From: Cryptomeria japonica
Taxonomy: Eukaryota > Streptophyta > Pinopsida > Cupressales > Cupressaceae
DNA: 64,000 nt
Reading direction: 5' to 3'
Assembly: GCF_030272615.1 (NCBI RefSeq)
Contig: NC_081415.1
Span: forward strand, 193,114,695 to 193,178,694
A program made the position numbers and the translations under genes. Every line of letters starts with the position of its first letter. Position 1 is the first letter of the stretch. Positions 13,988 through 25,182 of the stretch are shown in pieces. The notes below the pieces were generated by a model. The model saw nothing but the letters and a program-made list of their open reading frames with translations, was not told the origin of the DNA and made no database searches.

Positions 13988-15566
13988 TGATAGGGAGGGA
14001 TCTCACAAAAGAGTTGCACTTTGATTAGTAGGCTGGTAAAAGATGTTATAGTGGGCTTCCATACTTGTTCACACCCTTCTCTTGCCTAGTATCAAGTCAA
14101 ACAACTAAACTCCTTTGGAATCTTCCCTAACAACTTGTTTGTTCCTATTACTCAAAAATCATGGCTGAGATTCACTTGAGTAAATCTAACCATCAAGTTG
14201 TCAAAATATCTAACATTCAATTTCAAGGGTCTAAGATGATGTTGAGAAGGTGTTTCAATTCCCTTCATGTGGTTATGTGACCAGTTTCTCTCCATTTCTC
14301 CATCGCTTTCTCTTGTTCCTATTTTTTAGGCCTAGTAGCCCTAAGAGCCCCTTTTAGCCCTACCTTCCCAATTTTTGCCCAATTACTCAAAAATATTATA
14401 AAGGACCCCCTAAGAGATTTTTTGATTCAAACACCTTTTGGACACTCTTTGAGAACCAGGAGGTAAGATTCCGGTACGGACCTCAAAATGGCTCTTTTTT
14501 AGCGTTTAAGGATTTAAGAGTCTTGTTCGGTAGGGTTTGCTATTTTCCACACCCTATCAAACCTCCTTTCTTCTACTAAGACTCCATTAGGCTTCCTTAT
14601 TCCCTTCCAAACACTTGGTACAAACACATTTTATCTTCCCTGCAAGCAATGATAAAAATAACAGTCATAATCCCTAGCTGGGCTATGGCAGAGCTCGCCT
14701 AGGATATGATAGCAAATGGCTTCAAAGAAACTTTTGGGACATTAACAAGAATGTGTACATTGTAAAAAGTCTCCATGACTTGAATCCCAAGGGCCATTGA
14801 GAAAACACAATGGGATTTCAAGTAGGAGCTATAGCTAGGGTCTTAATCCCTTGCTCAATCCGAGAGTAGTGCAGTTGAAGAAAAATTGTAAACAAGCACT
14901 AAACCGACACTAAGAAAAAGACTAAAATAACTCCCTAAGCTCCACAAAAATATGTACTAAACCACCATGAAAGGACAGTACCAAGATCAAACCATCTGGT
15001 ACAGACAACTATACCCAACATTACAAATCTTATGCAAAAATCTAAAAATTACCTTCAAGTATTATTCAAAATTTGCTCATGCATCTTCCAACCCATTTAC
15101 AATGATTTTAAAAGAATTATATATGCCTCAGTCATAAACAACCACCCATTGGTTCCTCAACTACCGATTTAATCATTTTTGAAAAGTTGCTCCAAAAGTT
15201 GCAAAAAGTTTTCAAGCAACAATGACATTTTTTTCTCCATTTTGCATTTTTGCAACTTATTCATTTTTACTCACGCTAAACCCCCTGGGATAGTTCCCTA
15301 ACATCCAAATAACATGTCCAAAATCCTTATGAGGCCTTACAAGGGGTTTTAACCAATTTGGCAAAATGATGCCATTTTTGGATTACAAAGGCACTTTGGC
15401 CAAAACTGAGCAAATAAGCTAAAACAAGAGACCAAAAAACTACAAAGAACCTTAAACCACACACTTGGACTTTTAAAAAGTCCTTTATTCACTCATTGAC
15501 CCCAAACATGATCAATCACTCCAAAATTTTGAAAATAAAACACTAAAACTAGGTGCTCCTACACCA
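13988..15566 (-). mobile_element. Solo LTR (1.58 kb) inserted in the 5' LTR
   Basis: This segment is absent from the otherwise collinear 3' LTR, where 37150-37165 reads straight through ('ttgtaatccaataatgtc'). It begins TGATAGGGAGG, ends CTCCTACACCA, and is flanked by GTAAT (13983-13987) and ATAAT (15567-15571), 4 of 5 matching. On the minus strand the ends read TGGTGTAGGAG...CCCTATCA, the more usual LTR polarity. No ORF or internal domain is present, consistent with LTR-LTR recombination having removed the body. Confidence 0.8.
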
Positions 15567-16133
15567 ATAATCCAGTAATGTCTATTGTTTGAAATTAGCA
15601 ACGTGTTTTGATCTTCTTTTTATTTCTTTATGACTCATGCTACGCACATATGTGGTGTATGAGAATTACTATGATAGGAAATATTGTGGTGATATTCTTT
15701 CCATAAGTTTGTAAGGTTGTTGACTTTGCAGGTTTACTGGAGGTCCGTTATTGATGTTGATTTGGATAATATTTGATGATATTTGGATTGTAGGGTACTA
15801 ATTAAGTAGTTTGTTAAGTTGTCATTGAATTGGTTTCATTGTTATTTTCTTGTTTCACTATCTCTTGTAGTTTATTTCCAGAAGAATCTTAAAACCATAA
15901 AAAAAAAAAAAGGGAAGTTAAGTTATTAATGATTAGTGGGATTTAGTTTTAACATGAAGGCCCCTTAACAAGTACAACCACATCAACCATTGGGCTACCC
16001 ATCACCATCGAGACCCGACTATAGAGACCTTGGGGTGATTAGTTCCTCAAAACTTATTACTTTTCAGGAGAGGTGGTGAGTGTTTATATTGACTACCCGA
16101 CTGTTGGTGAGTGTGTCAAAATAGTTGGCAACA
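15567..16133 (+). other. Terminal segment of the 5' LTR
   Basis: Non-coding. Collinear with 37151-37721 of the 3' LTR. It includes 'tttcactatctcttgtag', which resembles a plant 3' splice site, and ends at the LTR terminus 'gttggcaaca'. Nothing else was recognised. Confidence 0.6.
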
Positions 16134-16139
16134 AAAAAT

Positions 16140-18350
16140 GATGCCTGAAGGAGGGCCACATACTAGTCCCCTCATTGATTAACCACATGCGGTGCTTCCA
16201 GGAGATGAACATTTACCATTCACGCAGCCCAACCTCAACTACGAGCAAGACAACATTGTTACTCAACTATACGATCTTGCTTGGAACAATACAAGGGATT
16301 ATAGCAATTGGTTGCGAGCATGACAAGTACTTGATAATGAAAGACAAAATGATATACATTTATAAGCAGAGGCACAGAGGCAACTTCTTCCACAAAAAAA
16401 CCCACAACCAGCTCCACAACCAGAAAATTGAGGTATTAAGCTGGATCATATATCATCTTTCTCTCTCGAGAGATTCCATAGAGTCCTTTGGAGTATTTTT
16501 TCACCATCCAACTTAGTAGAGTTAGGACCTACAACTAGGAAAAAGAGAAACAAAGCTAAGAGACAACCCTCAACAACATCACCAGTACAGTCATCCATAC
16601 TCAACGTAGAAGATCAACTGATCCCTAGTCCTTAGCCTATCGCCACACCTTTTGTGACTCAACATCCATCGTCACCACCTTTAATGGCCTACTTTAACCA
16701 AGACCACACGCCACTAGAAACTATACCAGAGGTTATACATGACCTACCTAGAAACCCAGATAAATTTTGCAGCAAATTCTTTTATTTGGGGGGCAGGATG
16801 ACTGATGAGCATATCGAAGCATTCAAAGATGCAATCATTCGTAACAACATTGAACACCAAGATTTAGTATGTAGACTCTTCCCATATTCAATTGGGGAGA
16901 ATGAATATAATTGGTATTTGACTCTACCTGCAAATTATATCATTGGTTGGGATGTTTGGGAGAAAGATTCCATTGATCAATTCTGAGTGTATGTAGACCT
17001 CGGAATATTGTACCATCAATTCACCTCTCTTAAGAAGTCATCAAATGAACCTTTAACAACTTTTAATACTAGATTTCAAAGGGAATTTAAGAGGTTACAA
17101 GCTCCTTACTAGGTAGCACCCAATGTAGTGATTGACTCGTATCTAAGAGCTATTGATCCATTGAGCACTATGTTTATTAAAAAGAGTGTTCCCCAAGATC
17201 AAAGGGATACCTTGGCAAAGCTCTATGCATTGGTGATCAACATGAACCATGAGTTGAACCAAACACCAGGGGGGATTGGATATAATTTACCCATAGGAGT
17301 GAATCAAGGGAACTATAATCAACTCCCCAGGGCACCCTCGCCTTTACCTATAGGAGCTCCAACAATGAACCCAGTGCCAATCTATGCCTCCCAACCTCAG
17401 CCTAATCAATAGTTTTTTGCATGCCGCTCCCACTCAAACACAATATGTTAGTCAAGTGCAAGGGGCGAATCAACAATTTGGTAGTACTCAAAAAACAAGC
17501 CAACCCCCAATTATGATGCCTAAGAGTCAAGGATCTCATATATCTGCTGAAGTAGAAGCATTAAAGAAAATGATCTCACAAGTTACTTCAGATTTGAGTC
17601 AGTTGAAGATGAATCCCCCGAGAGGATATAAGCAATCCCAACCATACAATAATCAACAAAACTACAACAACTAGAACCAAAACCAAAGGTATAACAACAT
17701 ACCATATAATAGGCAATGGAACATAGGTCCAAACAATGGTGGGGTGAACCATGATCAACGTGATGCACGAGATAACCCAAATAACACACAAAGTGTTAAC
17801 CTTGTCTATATGAATTTACTGTCTAATTGGTGTAGGTTGCATGATACATCAGTGCATTTCAAGGTTAATTGTGCCTAGTTCGAAAAGATCATAAGGATCG
17901 CTCAAGCTAATTCTCAACCAAAGGATTGCTTTAATGATGAACTGGAGAAAGTTAATACCGCAATGTTGGTTGACACGTTCCTATGCAAGGAGTTTCAAGC
18001 TAAAGCTGAGGGTGAACCATGTGTCTATGATGCTAAGGCCTTTCAGACTAGAAATAATTACAATCTTAGGAGTCAAGGCAAGGCTCCATTAACACAGTCA
18101 CCTCCCCCAAAGGGTGGATTTGTACCTCCCAATGCAAACGCAAGCAACAATCCTCACTCTCCTTAGGATTTTCAAGGAGCACACCCTAGAAAAACTTAGG
18201 GGAAATAATATGTTTTGAAAAGATCTTTTGATGTTACTAAGGAGATGGAGAGGACTGCCACCACTATGTCCCTAATGGAGGTACTAAGATATTTCCCTGA
18301 ACAAAAGAAGGCTCTCCTTAGGAAGTTAGAATTATTAGAGTTGTAGAGCA
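16140..18350 (+). pseudogene. gag of the giant gypsy element (decayed)
   Basis: A run of open pieces (16175-16516 in a side frame; 16654-16986, 17128-17412, 17384-17674 and 17963-18166) reads as one gag protein with stops. The retrotransposon gag core is seen around 16780-17130 ('RMTDEHIEAFKDAIIRNN', 'SIGENEYNWYLTLPANYI', then 'TTFNTRFQREFKRLQAPY'). A Gln/Asn/Pro-rich region follows (17260-17720). After it comes a nucleocapsid-like patch with His and Cys ('NWCRLHDTSVHFKVNCA') near 17830. The product would be the structural capsid of the particle. In-frame stops at 16984 and 17111, and others later, make it non-functional as read. Confidence 0.75.
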
Positions 18351-18361
18351 ATGAGGTTAAG

Positions 18362-18790
18362 ATGGCTGACCTGAATGAAGTCAATACCAATGTCATTAGT
18401 GATGCAATTGAGAACCCACCATTTTTACTTAGTTTGAGGATATGTGGAAATAATTTTCACAATTGTTTGGTAGATTCAGGTGCTTTTGGAAATGTAATGC
18501 CCTACTCTATATGTCAAAAGTTCGATCTCAACCCAGTGTGTGCAAATAGTAAGATGGTACAACTATAAAGACCGAGGTTAATATCATTGGAGAATTAAAA
18601 GATGTATACATCTAGTTGGGTGCCGATCCTCGCATATCCTGTTACATCGACATTCAAGTGGTAGATATTCCAGAGGTATATGGGATGCTCCTTAGTATGG
18701 ATTGGTCAAAAACTTTGGGAGGCTATTTCTCAACCTGTTTTACATACTTATGACTTCCATGGAAGGGGTTGAGTAAACAGATCTAAATTG
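18362..18790 (+). pseudogene. Aspartic protease domain of the giant gypsy element
   Basis: 'FHNCLVDSGAFGNVMPYS' has the retropepsin active-site triad DSG (18473-18481) with the usual hydrophobic run before it. After a frameshift near 18560 the same domain continues as 'DVYIQLGADPR' and 'IDIQVVDIPEVYGMLLSMDW', typical of plant gypsy proteases. The domain would cleave gag-pol. The frame break and later stops make it non-functional as read. Confidence 0.75.
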
Positions 18791-19404
18791 ATAGTGAACC
18801 CAAGTTGAAGAAGTTGGTCATAGATAATGGAGCTACCAATGAGGTGGCATATGCTGAAGTGAGTCCAGGAGTCTATAGAGTAAATGAAATCCTCACTTTC
18901 TCTGCACCCAAGCTTACCTAGTTACGTCAATTTGATATGACTGGATATAGAAGGCAGGTCAAAGGTTTCATTATAGCAGTAAAACAAGGGATAAATTTGT
19001 TGGGGGATACTATGAAAATACAAGATTTGCTGCTTCCAAAATGGTGTCAAATACATCAGGAGGAGCACTTGGAGATGTCATGTATCCCATGTTAGAATGA
19101 GGTTACAAAGTTAATGAGTCTAGTCCCATGTGAGGATGCTGATCATGTCATCAACATGGAAGAAATTCAAATTCCAAGTTGCGAGGGAGTAATACCCCAA
19201 AAAATGGATCTTATAAAAGAAACTTCCTAGCCGGGACAATGCAATAAGGAGATCTTCATGGTTGAGATTGGTAAACAAGAGAATGAGGATATCCTACCTA
19301 AGCAGGAGGATGAAGAAACTCAATCTCAAGTACAGATTCAAGTAGAATAGTCCACTCTTAACACCCTTGAAGTACTCTTGGAACCAGTAATTGAGTAACC
19401 TCAG

Positions 19405-19970
19405 GTGTTGCAAGACCATGAACCCGAGAGACAACAATCACCTTCAGAAACTAATCTGATCATTGATCCTAAGGAGAAGAATGTAAAGAAAATGAAAGAT
19501 GAAATATGGTTTTTAAAGTTTGATGGGTTTAGATCCAAGAAAGGAAGTGGAGTAGGCGTAACAAGTCCCAAAGGGAAAACCTTTCTAGCCTCCTACCAAA
19601 TCCAATTCCTTTGCACTAATAATATGATGGAGTATGAGTCCCTAATTAGAGGACCACTCTTCACTCATAAGAAGGGAGCCAAATTCTTAATAGTGCAGGG
19701 AGATTCGAGGAATTGGTGGTTAAACAAGTAAGAAGCGAATATGCATGTCACGACAAAAGATTAGAAGCATATATGAATAGAGTATGGGGGTTAGTTGAGG
19801 ATTTTGATGCTTTCAATATTCAACTTGTACCTAGGAAAGTAAATGGGATATCAGATGCATTAGCCGTAGTAACAAGTACACTAGAACCAATGAGCCAATC
19901 TCCTTTGAAGAAGTTTTCCTTAGAGTTGGTCTCCACACCTACTGTGGCCAATAACATCAAACACTTTTAG
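19405..19970 (+). pseudogene. RNase H (plant RVT_3 / 'archaeal-type') ahead of RT
   Basis: Two overlapping frames joined by a shift near 19720. 'EIWFLKFDGFRSKKGSGVGV' holds the first acidic residue, 'TNNMMEYESLI' the Glu, 'LIVQGDS' the second Asp, and 'KVNGISDALA' the last Asp. All four catalytic acids are therefore visible. This RVT_3-type RNase H is the extra domain known from Tat-lineage plant elements (aRH). Here it sits between protease and RT, whereas in Ogre/Retand-type elements the extra domain follows RT-RNase H. A normal gypsy RNase H is also present downstream (20931-21545), so the element has two. Confidence 0.75.
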
Positions 19971-20078
19971 ATTTTCGAGGATGATACCCACATTCTATCC
20001 TTTCTTGCCAATTCAAGAGATTTTGAAGAACAAATCATTGATGAGAAGGATAGATCAGATTATCTCGATGAAGAAATT

Positions 20079-20930
20079 ATGAATTTACCTACAAACGTTA
20101 TTCCCAAAGGTATGGTCACCCTAGAGAGGATTTTTGATTCTGATCCCAGGGTAAAAGAGAGATTAAGAATGGATTCAGATGCCGGGAAATACAAACCACA
20201 TAATATTGGTCCAGAAGGCCAAGAGAAGATAGTGTATATTGGGAAGATTTCTACTCAAAGTAAAAGAGAGAAAATTCTGCAAATCTTAAAAGAGTTCATT
20301 GATGTAATAGCATGGGGATACAAAGATTTGAAAACTTTCGATACATCAATTATCACTCATGTTATACCCTTGAAACCTAATATAAAGTTGTTCAGACAGA
20401 AGCAACAACCGGTTAATTCACTGATAGAACCCTTGATTTTCAAGGAAGTTCAAAAGCTGCTCTCTGCTAGGATTATTTTCCTGGTACGTCATTCTACTTG
20501 GGTTGCCAATTTGGTGTCAGTAAGGAAAAAGAATGGGGAAATTCAGCTTTGTGTCAATTTTCACAACCTCAATAAGGCATCTAGAAAGAATAATTATCCT
20601 CTTCCTTTCTTAGATGAGGTATTACAGATTGTTAATGGTTCACAAATGATGTCATTCTTAGATGGTTATTTTGGAAATAACCAAGTTTTGGTAAATTATG
20701 AAGACTCCATGAAAACAACATTTATGATGAAGTGGGAGACATATGCATACCAAAGGATGCCGTTTGGGTTAATTAATGCTAGAGCAACATTCCAAAGAAC
20801 AATGGATACGAATCTCAAAGATCTGATTGGAAAATGTATTATTATATATATGGATGACTTGACTATATTTTCTAAGGTCAGAGAAGATCACTTGGACCAC
20901 CTCTGAAAAATTCTGGAGAGATGTCGAAGA
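20079..20930 (+). pseudogene. Reverse transcriptase of the giant gypsy element
   Basis: The longest open pol piece, 275 codons to 20906. In order, it has a linker with 'GEKIVYIG'-like sequence, 'EFIDVIAWGYKDLKTFDTSI', the fingers ('WVANLVSVRKKNGEIQLCVN'), 'NNYPLPFLDEVLQIVNGS', a degenerate palm motif ('MSFLDGYFGNNQV'), 'QRMPFGLINARATFQRTMD', and the catalytic box 'YMDDLTIFS' with YMDD at 20847-20858. These are the Ty3/gypsy RT blocks. The frame is lost at 20904 (TGA) and resumes for the thumb. The first catalytic Asp is present in 'FLDGY'. It would copy element RNA into cDNA in the particle, but it is not functional as read. Confidence 0.85.
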
Positions 20931-21545
20931 TATGGGATTTCCCTTAACCCCAAGAAGTGTGTATTTGGAGTGGCTGAAGGAAAGCTCCTCGGTCATGTAA
21001 TCTCTGAAAGAGGGATATGTATAGACCTAGATCGAGTAAAGGCATTGTTGAAACTACAAATGCCTGTCAATAAAAAGGAGATGAGATCTTTCTTTGGGAA
21101 AATCAATTTTGTCAGAAAATTTATCACTGAAGCAAAAGAGGCTTTCACCCAGATCAAGCAATCCATCATTGAAGCTCCCATATTAGCTAGTCATGACTAT
21201 ACTCTACCATTTTATATATATTCTTTTTCTTCATTACACTCAAGGGCAATTGTTTTGACACAGATTCAAGAAGGGGACAAGAAACCCATCACATTTATGA
21301 GTTCCCCTTTCAAGAGTGCTGAGGTGAGATATCCTGCTCTTGAAAAATAGGCTTTTGCTTTGGTAAGAGCAGTCAAGAAATTTAGGCATTATATCTTGAG
21401 AAGTAAAAGCTATGCGATTGTACCTAATCAAGTGGTTAAGTCACTTCTTATGCAGTCAGGGCTGGGAGAACGCCGAGGGAAATGGATGGCTATTTTACAA
21501 GAGTTTGATTTCGAGATGCATCCAATGAAGTTAGTTAGAGGCTAG
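20931..21545 (+). pseudogene. RT thumb and gypsy RNase H
   Basis: 'NPKKCVFGVAEGKLLGHVIS' is the RT connection. 'MRSFFGKINFVRKFI' leads straight into 'TEAKEAFTQIKQSI', so about 25-30 residues normally found between them (the 'PL..L.KK...F.W' stretch) are missing, probably by a deletion near 21123. RNase H follows ('SSLHSRAIVLTQIQ', 'KPITFMSSPFKSAEVRYPAL', 'HYILRSKSYAIV'), with the expected catalytic Asp near its start replaced ('YSFSSL'). Stops fall at 21348 and 21543. Confidence 0.75.
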
Positions 21546-21599
21546 TGTTTGTCTCAAGGTATGGTGACTGACAGCCCTCAAATCCAATGCCAATAATAT

Positions 21600-22862
21600 A
21601 CATTGCAGTCATTCACTCAGGACCCATGGTACACGGATTTCGTTTTTATATTGTTGAATAATAAGTGTCCTGAGGGGTTGACAACCACACAAAGACAAGC
21701 TTTAAGGCTCAAAAGTGCCAATTATATGATCAAGGATTCAACGCTTTATAGAAAAAATTACAAAGATATTTACCTTCGATGTCTTGATCATCAAGAAGCC
21801 CGTAAAATGATCAAGGAGTTCCATGGAAAGTATGGTACGAGTTATGGGTTGGCAAATTCCACTGCACATCAAATTTTTGAAGGCTAAATATTATTGGCCT
21901 ATTATTTTTAAGGATACTCATGAGCATGTTCATCATTGTTATACATGCAAACCGTAGCTTCCAGAGAGAGGAATCCCACCATGCCTCTCCAACCAGTGTT
22001 CGAGGTAAGACCGTTTTCTCAATGGGCATTGTATTTTATAGGTGTCATTAATCCTAAATCATCTGTAGGACATAAGTTCATTCTTAAAACAATGGATTAA
22101 TGTACTCAATGGACGGAGGCCATTGCGTGTCAAAATGCTACTGTGGATGTTGTCCTGAAATTCATTGAAGAACACATCGTCACCAGGTTTGGTATGTTGT
22201 TCACTCTGGTATGTGACAATGGCCCTAATTAATCTTCTGTGTAGTTGGTGCAATGGTCGTACGAATATAAGGTAATACTGAAATTCTCATCCAATTACTA
22301 TCTACAAGGTAACGAAGTAGCTGAATCCATGAACAAGAACATCCTAGATGTCATTAAAAATCTACTCGAGAAGAATCCCAGGGATTGGCACAATCGATTG
22401 AGATATGCCCTATGGGTTGATCGAACCAGAGTAAAGGCCATCCTAGGAACTTCTCCATATTACCTTGTTTATGGCCAAACTTGTCTTCCTGATCAATTTA
22501 TAAATGCCTATCCTCCAGTTAATGAAAGAACTTGAAATTGAGGATCAGGTAGAGGTTCACCTCCTAAATCTGTTAGAAAAGGATTAATACCCTACAACAC
22601 TTTACCAAGCACCAAGGCATTGTTAAGCGATGGTTTGAAAAAAGAGCCAAGGTGAAAGCCTTTCGAATCTCTGACCTAGTTTTGTTATGGGATAAGGCCA
22701 AGTAGAAGAAAGGCAATCACCATAAATTTGAAAGGTTGTGGTTAGGTCCTTACTAGATAGCCGAAATTTTAGGAGAGAACACCTTTAGGTTAAGCTCTTT
22801 GACTGGAGAACTTGTACCATTGCCCATCAATGGTCAGTTCCTCAAGAACTATTTCAATTAAT
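21600..22862 (+). pseudogene. Integrase of the giant gypsy element (decayed)
   Basis: The N-terminal zinc region is recognisable ('IYLRCLDHQEARKMIKEFHG'), but the second half of the HHCC finger is shifted out of frame near 21886 ('LLYMQT'). The catalytic core is present in pieces. 'QWALYFIGVINPKS' has Tyr where the first catalytic Asp should be, 'LVCDNGPN' has the second Asp, and 'GNEVAESMNKNI' has the Glu. A C-terminal SH3-like part follows ('RAKVKAFRISDLVLLWDKAK', 'LGPY', 'GENTFRLSSLTGE') to 22862. Loss of an active-site residue and several stops make it dead as read. Confidence 0.75.
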
Positions 22863-23906
22863 CCCCAGTGAAGCTTGACCTATTGTATATAGTAGATTAG
22901 TTGTTGTTTTTTGTTTTCTTTTTTGCTTGTTTGGGTTTTGCATGTTTGTTGTGTTTTCACTTTGCTGCATGCCTATTTCCCTTTTGTTTTTGTTTGTCTT
23001 GTTTCATTTTGTTCATTTCCATTTTTTTGTGGCGGGATATATATATTTATTCTCAAAGATTATAAAAGGAAGGTGCCCTTTGCTTGACAAGTTACCAAAT
23101 TTTGAGAGACTTCAACATTTTTCTATTTACAACTTCATTATTAATTGGTTAATTTTGAAACCTTTGTCTACACTTGTTCAAGGTGGTATATAATGGTTTA
23201 AATATGATTTGATTTTTTGACCCTCAATTGGAAAAGGCGAGCTTGATAACTCAACACTACCATCACATTAAGATACATCAGAAAGTTTTGTAAGATATCA
23301 ATTGAACTTGTTTCCAAGTGAAAAATCAGAAGTTAGGATGTTTCATGTTGTCCACCATGGTTCCCAACCCAGTAATCAGACTTCAATGTATGAAAAGTTT
23401 CTTAAAAAGGTTACTAAAGAAATGGTCCTTCTATATTCCATGATGTTTTCAAAAAGGAAAAGGAAAAGAAAAGAAATTATCCTTTTAAAGAAACTAAACT
23501 TGGGTATTTCAAGTAACCTCCACTGGGGCTATGGACACCTAGCTGGCAGTGGAGCACTGCTTGACAGGAACCAAAGGTATCTCTATTGGGGATATGAACG
23601 TCTGGCTAGTAGCAGAGCTATGCCTAGGATGACCTTGCACGAAACACATTGGTTGATTTCAACTACGTCGCTTGGGTCCTATTTCTTCTGTTTATCTTCA
23701 TTATTGAAAATGATGGAGTAATAAATCATGTGCATGCACTTAAGAGTTAATCCTTTTTAGTTCTGGACTTGGTTGTTTGTTCATTGATTCGCTCATATTT
23801 TTCTCTTATACATCCTTTTGAATGATAGAAGCCTTAGGTGTTAGGTTAACCAAAGATTCTAAAGTTCTAAATAGCCTAGAGTCATTTTTCCCAGATATTC
23901 ACCATT
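22863..23906 (+). other. 3' untranslated region of the giant gypsy element
   Basis: Between the end of integrase and the 3' LTR. T-rich at 22900-23050, then unassigned. Two related blocks near 23523 and 23584 ('ctggggctatgga' and 'ttggggatatgaa', each followed by a 'ctggc.agt.g.agc' variant) form an imperfect duplication. No convincing polypurine tract was seen directly before 23907. No protein recognised. Confidence 0.5.
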
Positions 23907-25182
23907 TGTTATGCCTTGCATACCTAACCTCCATTAGTTTCCTTGTGTTGAAAATATAGGTCCCTCTTTTTTCTTTATGTTTCTTTGAGTTTGTAGTTTT
24001 GCTTGGCAACCTCAAAATCTCGGAACCCCAGAGTTCTGAGGTCTCCTTTGTGTGTTTTTGCTTTGTCCTACCTCAGAACCCCAGAGTCCCGATCTAGGTG
24101 TTTCTTTTGTTGATGCATGACCTCGGAACCCCAGATTCCTGGAGTTTCGAAGTTATGCCTTGTCCTTTTCTCTTTGTTGAAGCCTCAAAACTTTGGAGTC
24201 CTGAAGTCTTGAGCTTCTTTGTGTTTTGTTTTGTCCTTTTTACCTCGGAACCCCAAAACCCCAGAGTCCTGAGGTCATCATGTGTCTTTCACCTCGAAAC
24301 CTTAGAGTCCCAAAGTGAATTTTTTTATTTTTTGTTTGCGACCTCGGAGTCCCAAGGTCTTTTTTGAGGCGATCGTACAAGTTCGGGGGGGGGTATAAAT
24401 AAGAGGAATGAACTTTTCTACATTCATTTGTGCACTCAAGTTTCTCAAAGCTTCTAGCTGCGACACCTCGACTTGGTGCCCCCATGTTGCCAAGTGTCTT
24501 GCTTGTTTTCCTCATCAGGTTGGTGAACTATTCTCCCTCCTTGTGATTCTGTGATTAGATCTTATTGCTTTTAATTTTCTTCTAGGGTTTTCCTCATTTT
24601 CATGTTTTTCCACGTGCCCTAGTTTTGCTCATCTTGGAACACCAGACCCACAAAGTTCCGGGCAGGGTCATGTTATTCACCCCGAAACCTGGGAGTCCGG
24701 AGGTTAGTTTCTTTGGTCATGCCTATTCACCTTGGAACCTCAGAGTTCCAGATCAACTCATAAAATTTGGAGATAAAGTCCCTCAACCTTAGATTCCTAG
24801 AACCCCATAGTCTCGAGGTCCTTTTTACTAAGCCACTGCTTTAATCCCGGAACCCCGGATCCCCGAAGTTCCGAAATATCTTCTTGGTGCCTTGTTGATT
24901 TACCCTGGGACCCTATAACCCTAAGGTCCTGAAGTTAATTTTTTCAACCTACCCTGGAACCCCAAAATCCTAGAATTCTAGACTTCATTTTCTTCATCTA
25001 TCCCACTCATAACCTCAGAGTTCCGAACTCTATTTAGTTTATCCACCCCGGAGTTGTGGAGATTATTTTCAAACTCGTCCACCCCGAAACCCCGGAGTCC
25101 TGAGGTGGATGATGTTATCAATATTTTTTTATCTATGCAATGGATTAATTCTTGATTCTTTCTTGCAGATCAGAGTGTTTAG

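Larger units (their letters stand above)
8486..16133 (+). repeat. 5' LTR of the giant gypsy element
   Basis: 7,648 bp here, of which 1,579 bp is a later solo LTR plus its 5-bp duplication. It contains, in order, an array of dyad motifs, a TATA box, a second dyad array, a splice-acceptor-like 'ttctttcttgtag', a decayed long ORF (9864-13497), a short 3' region with 'gaaattaatacaagaagaag', and the terminal 560 bp. It is homologous end to end to 23907-37721. Confidence 0.88.
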
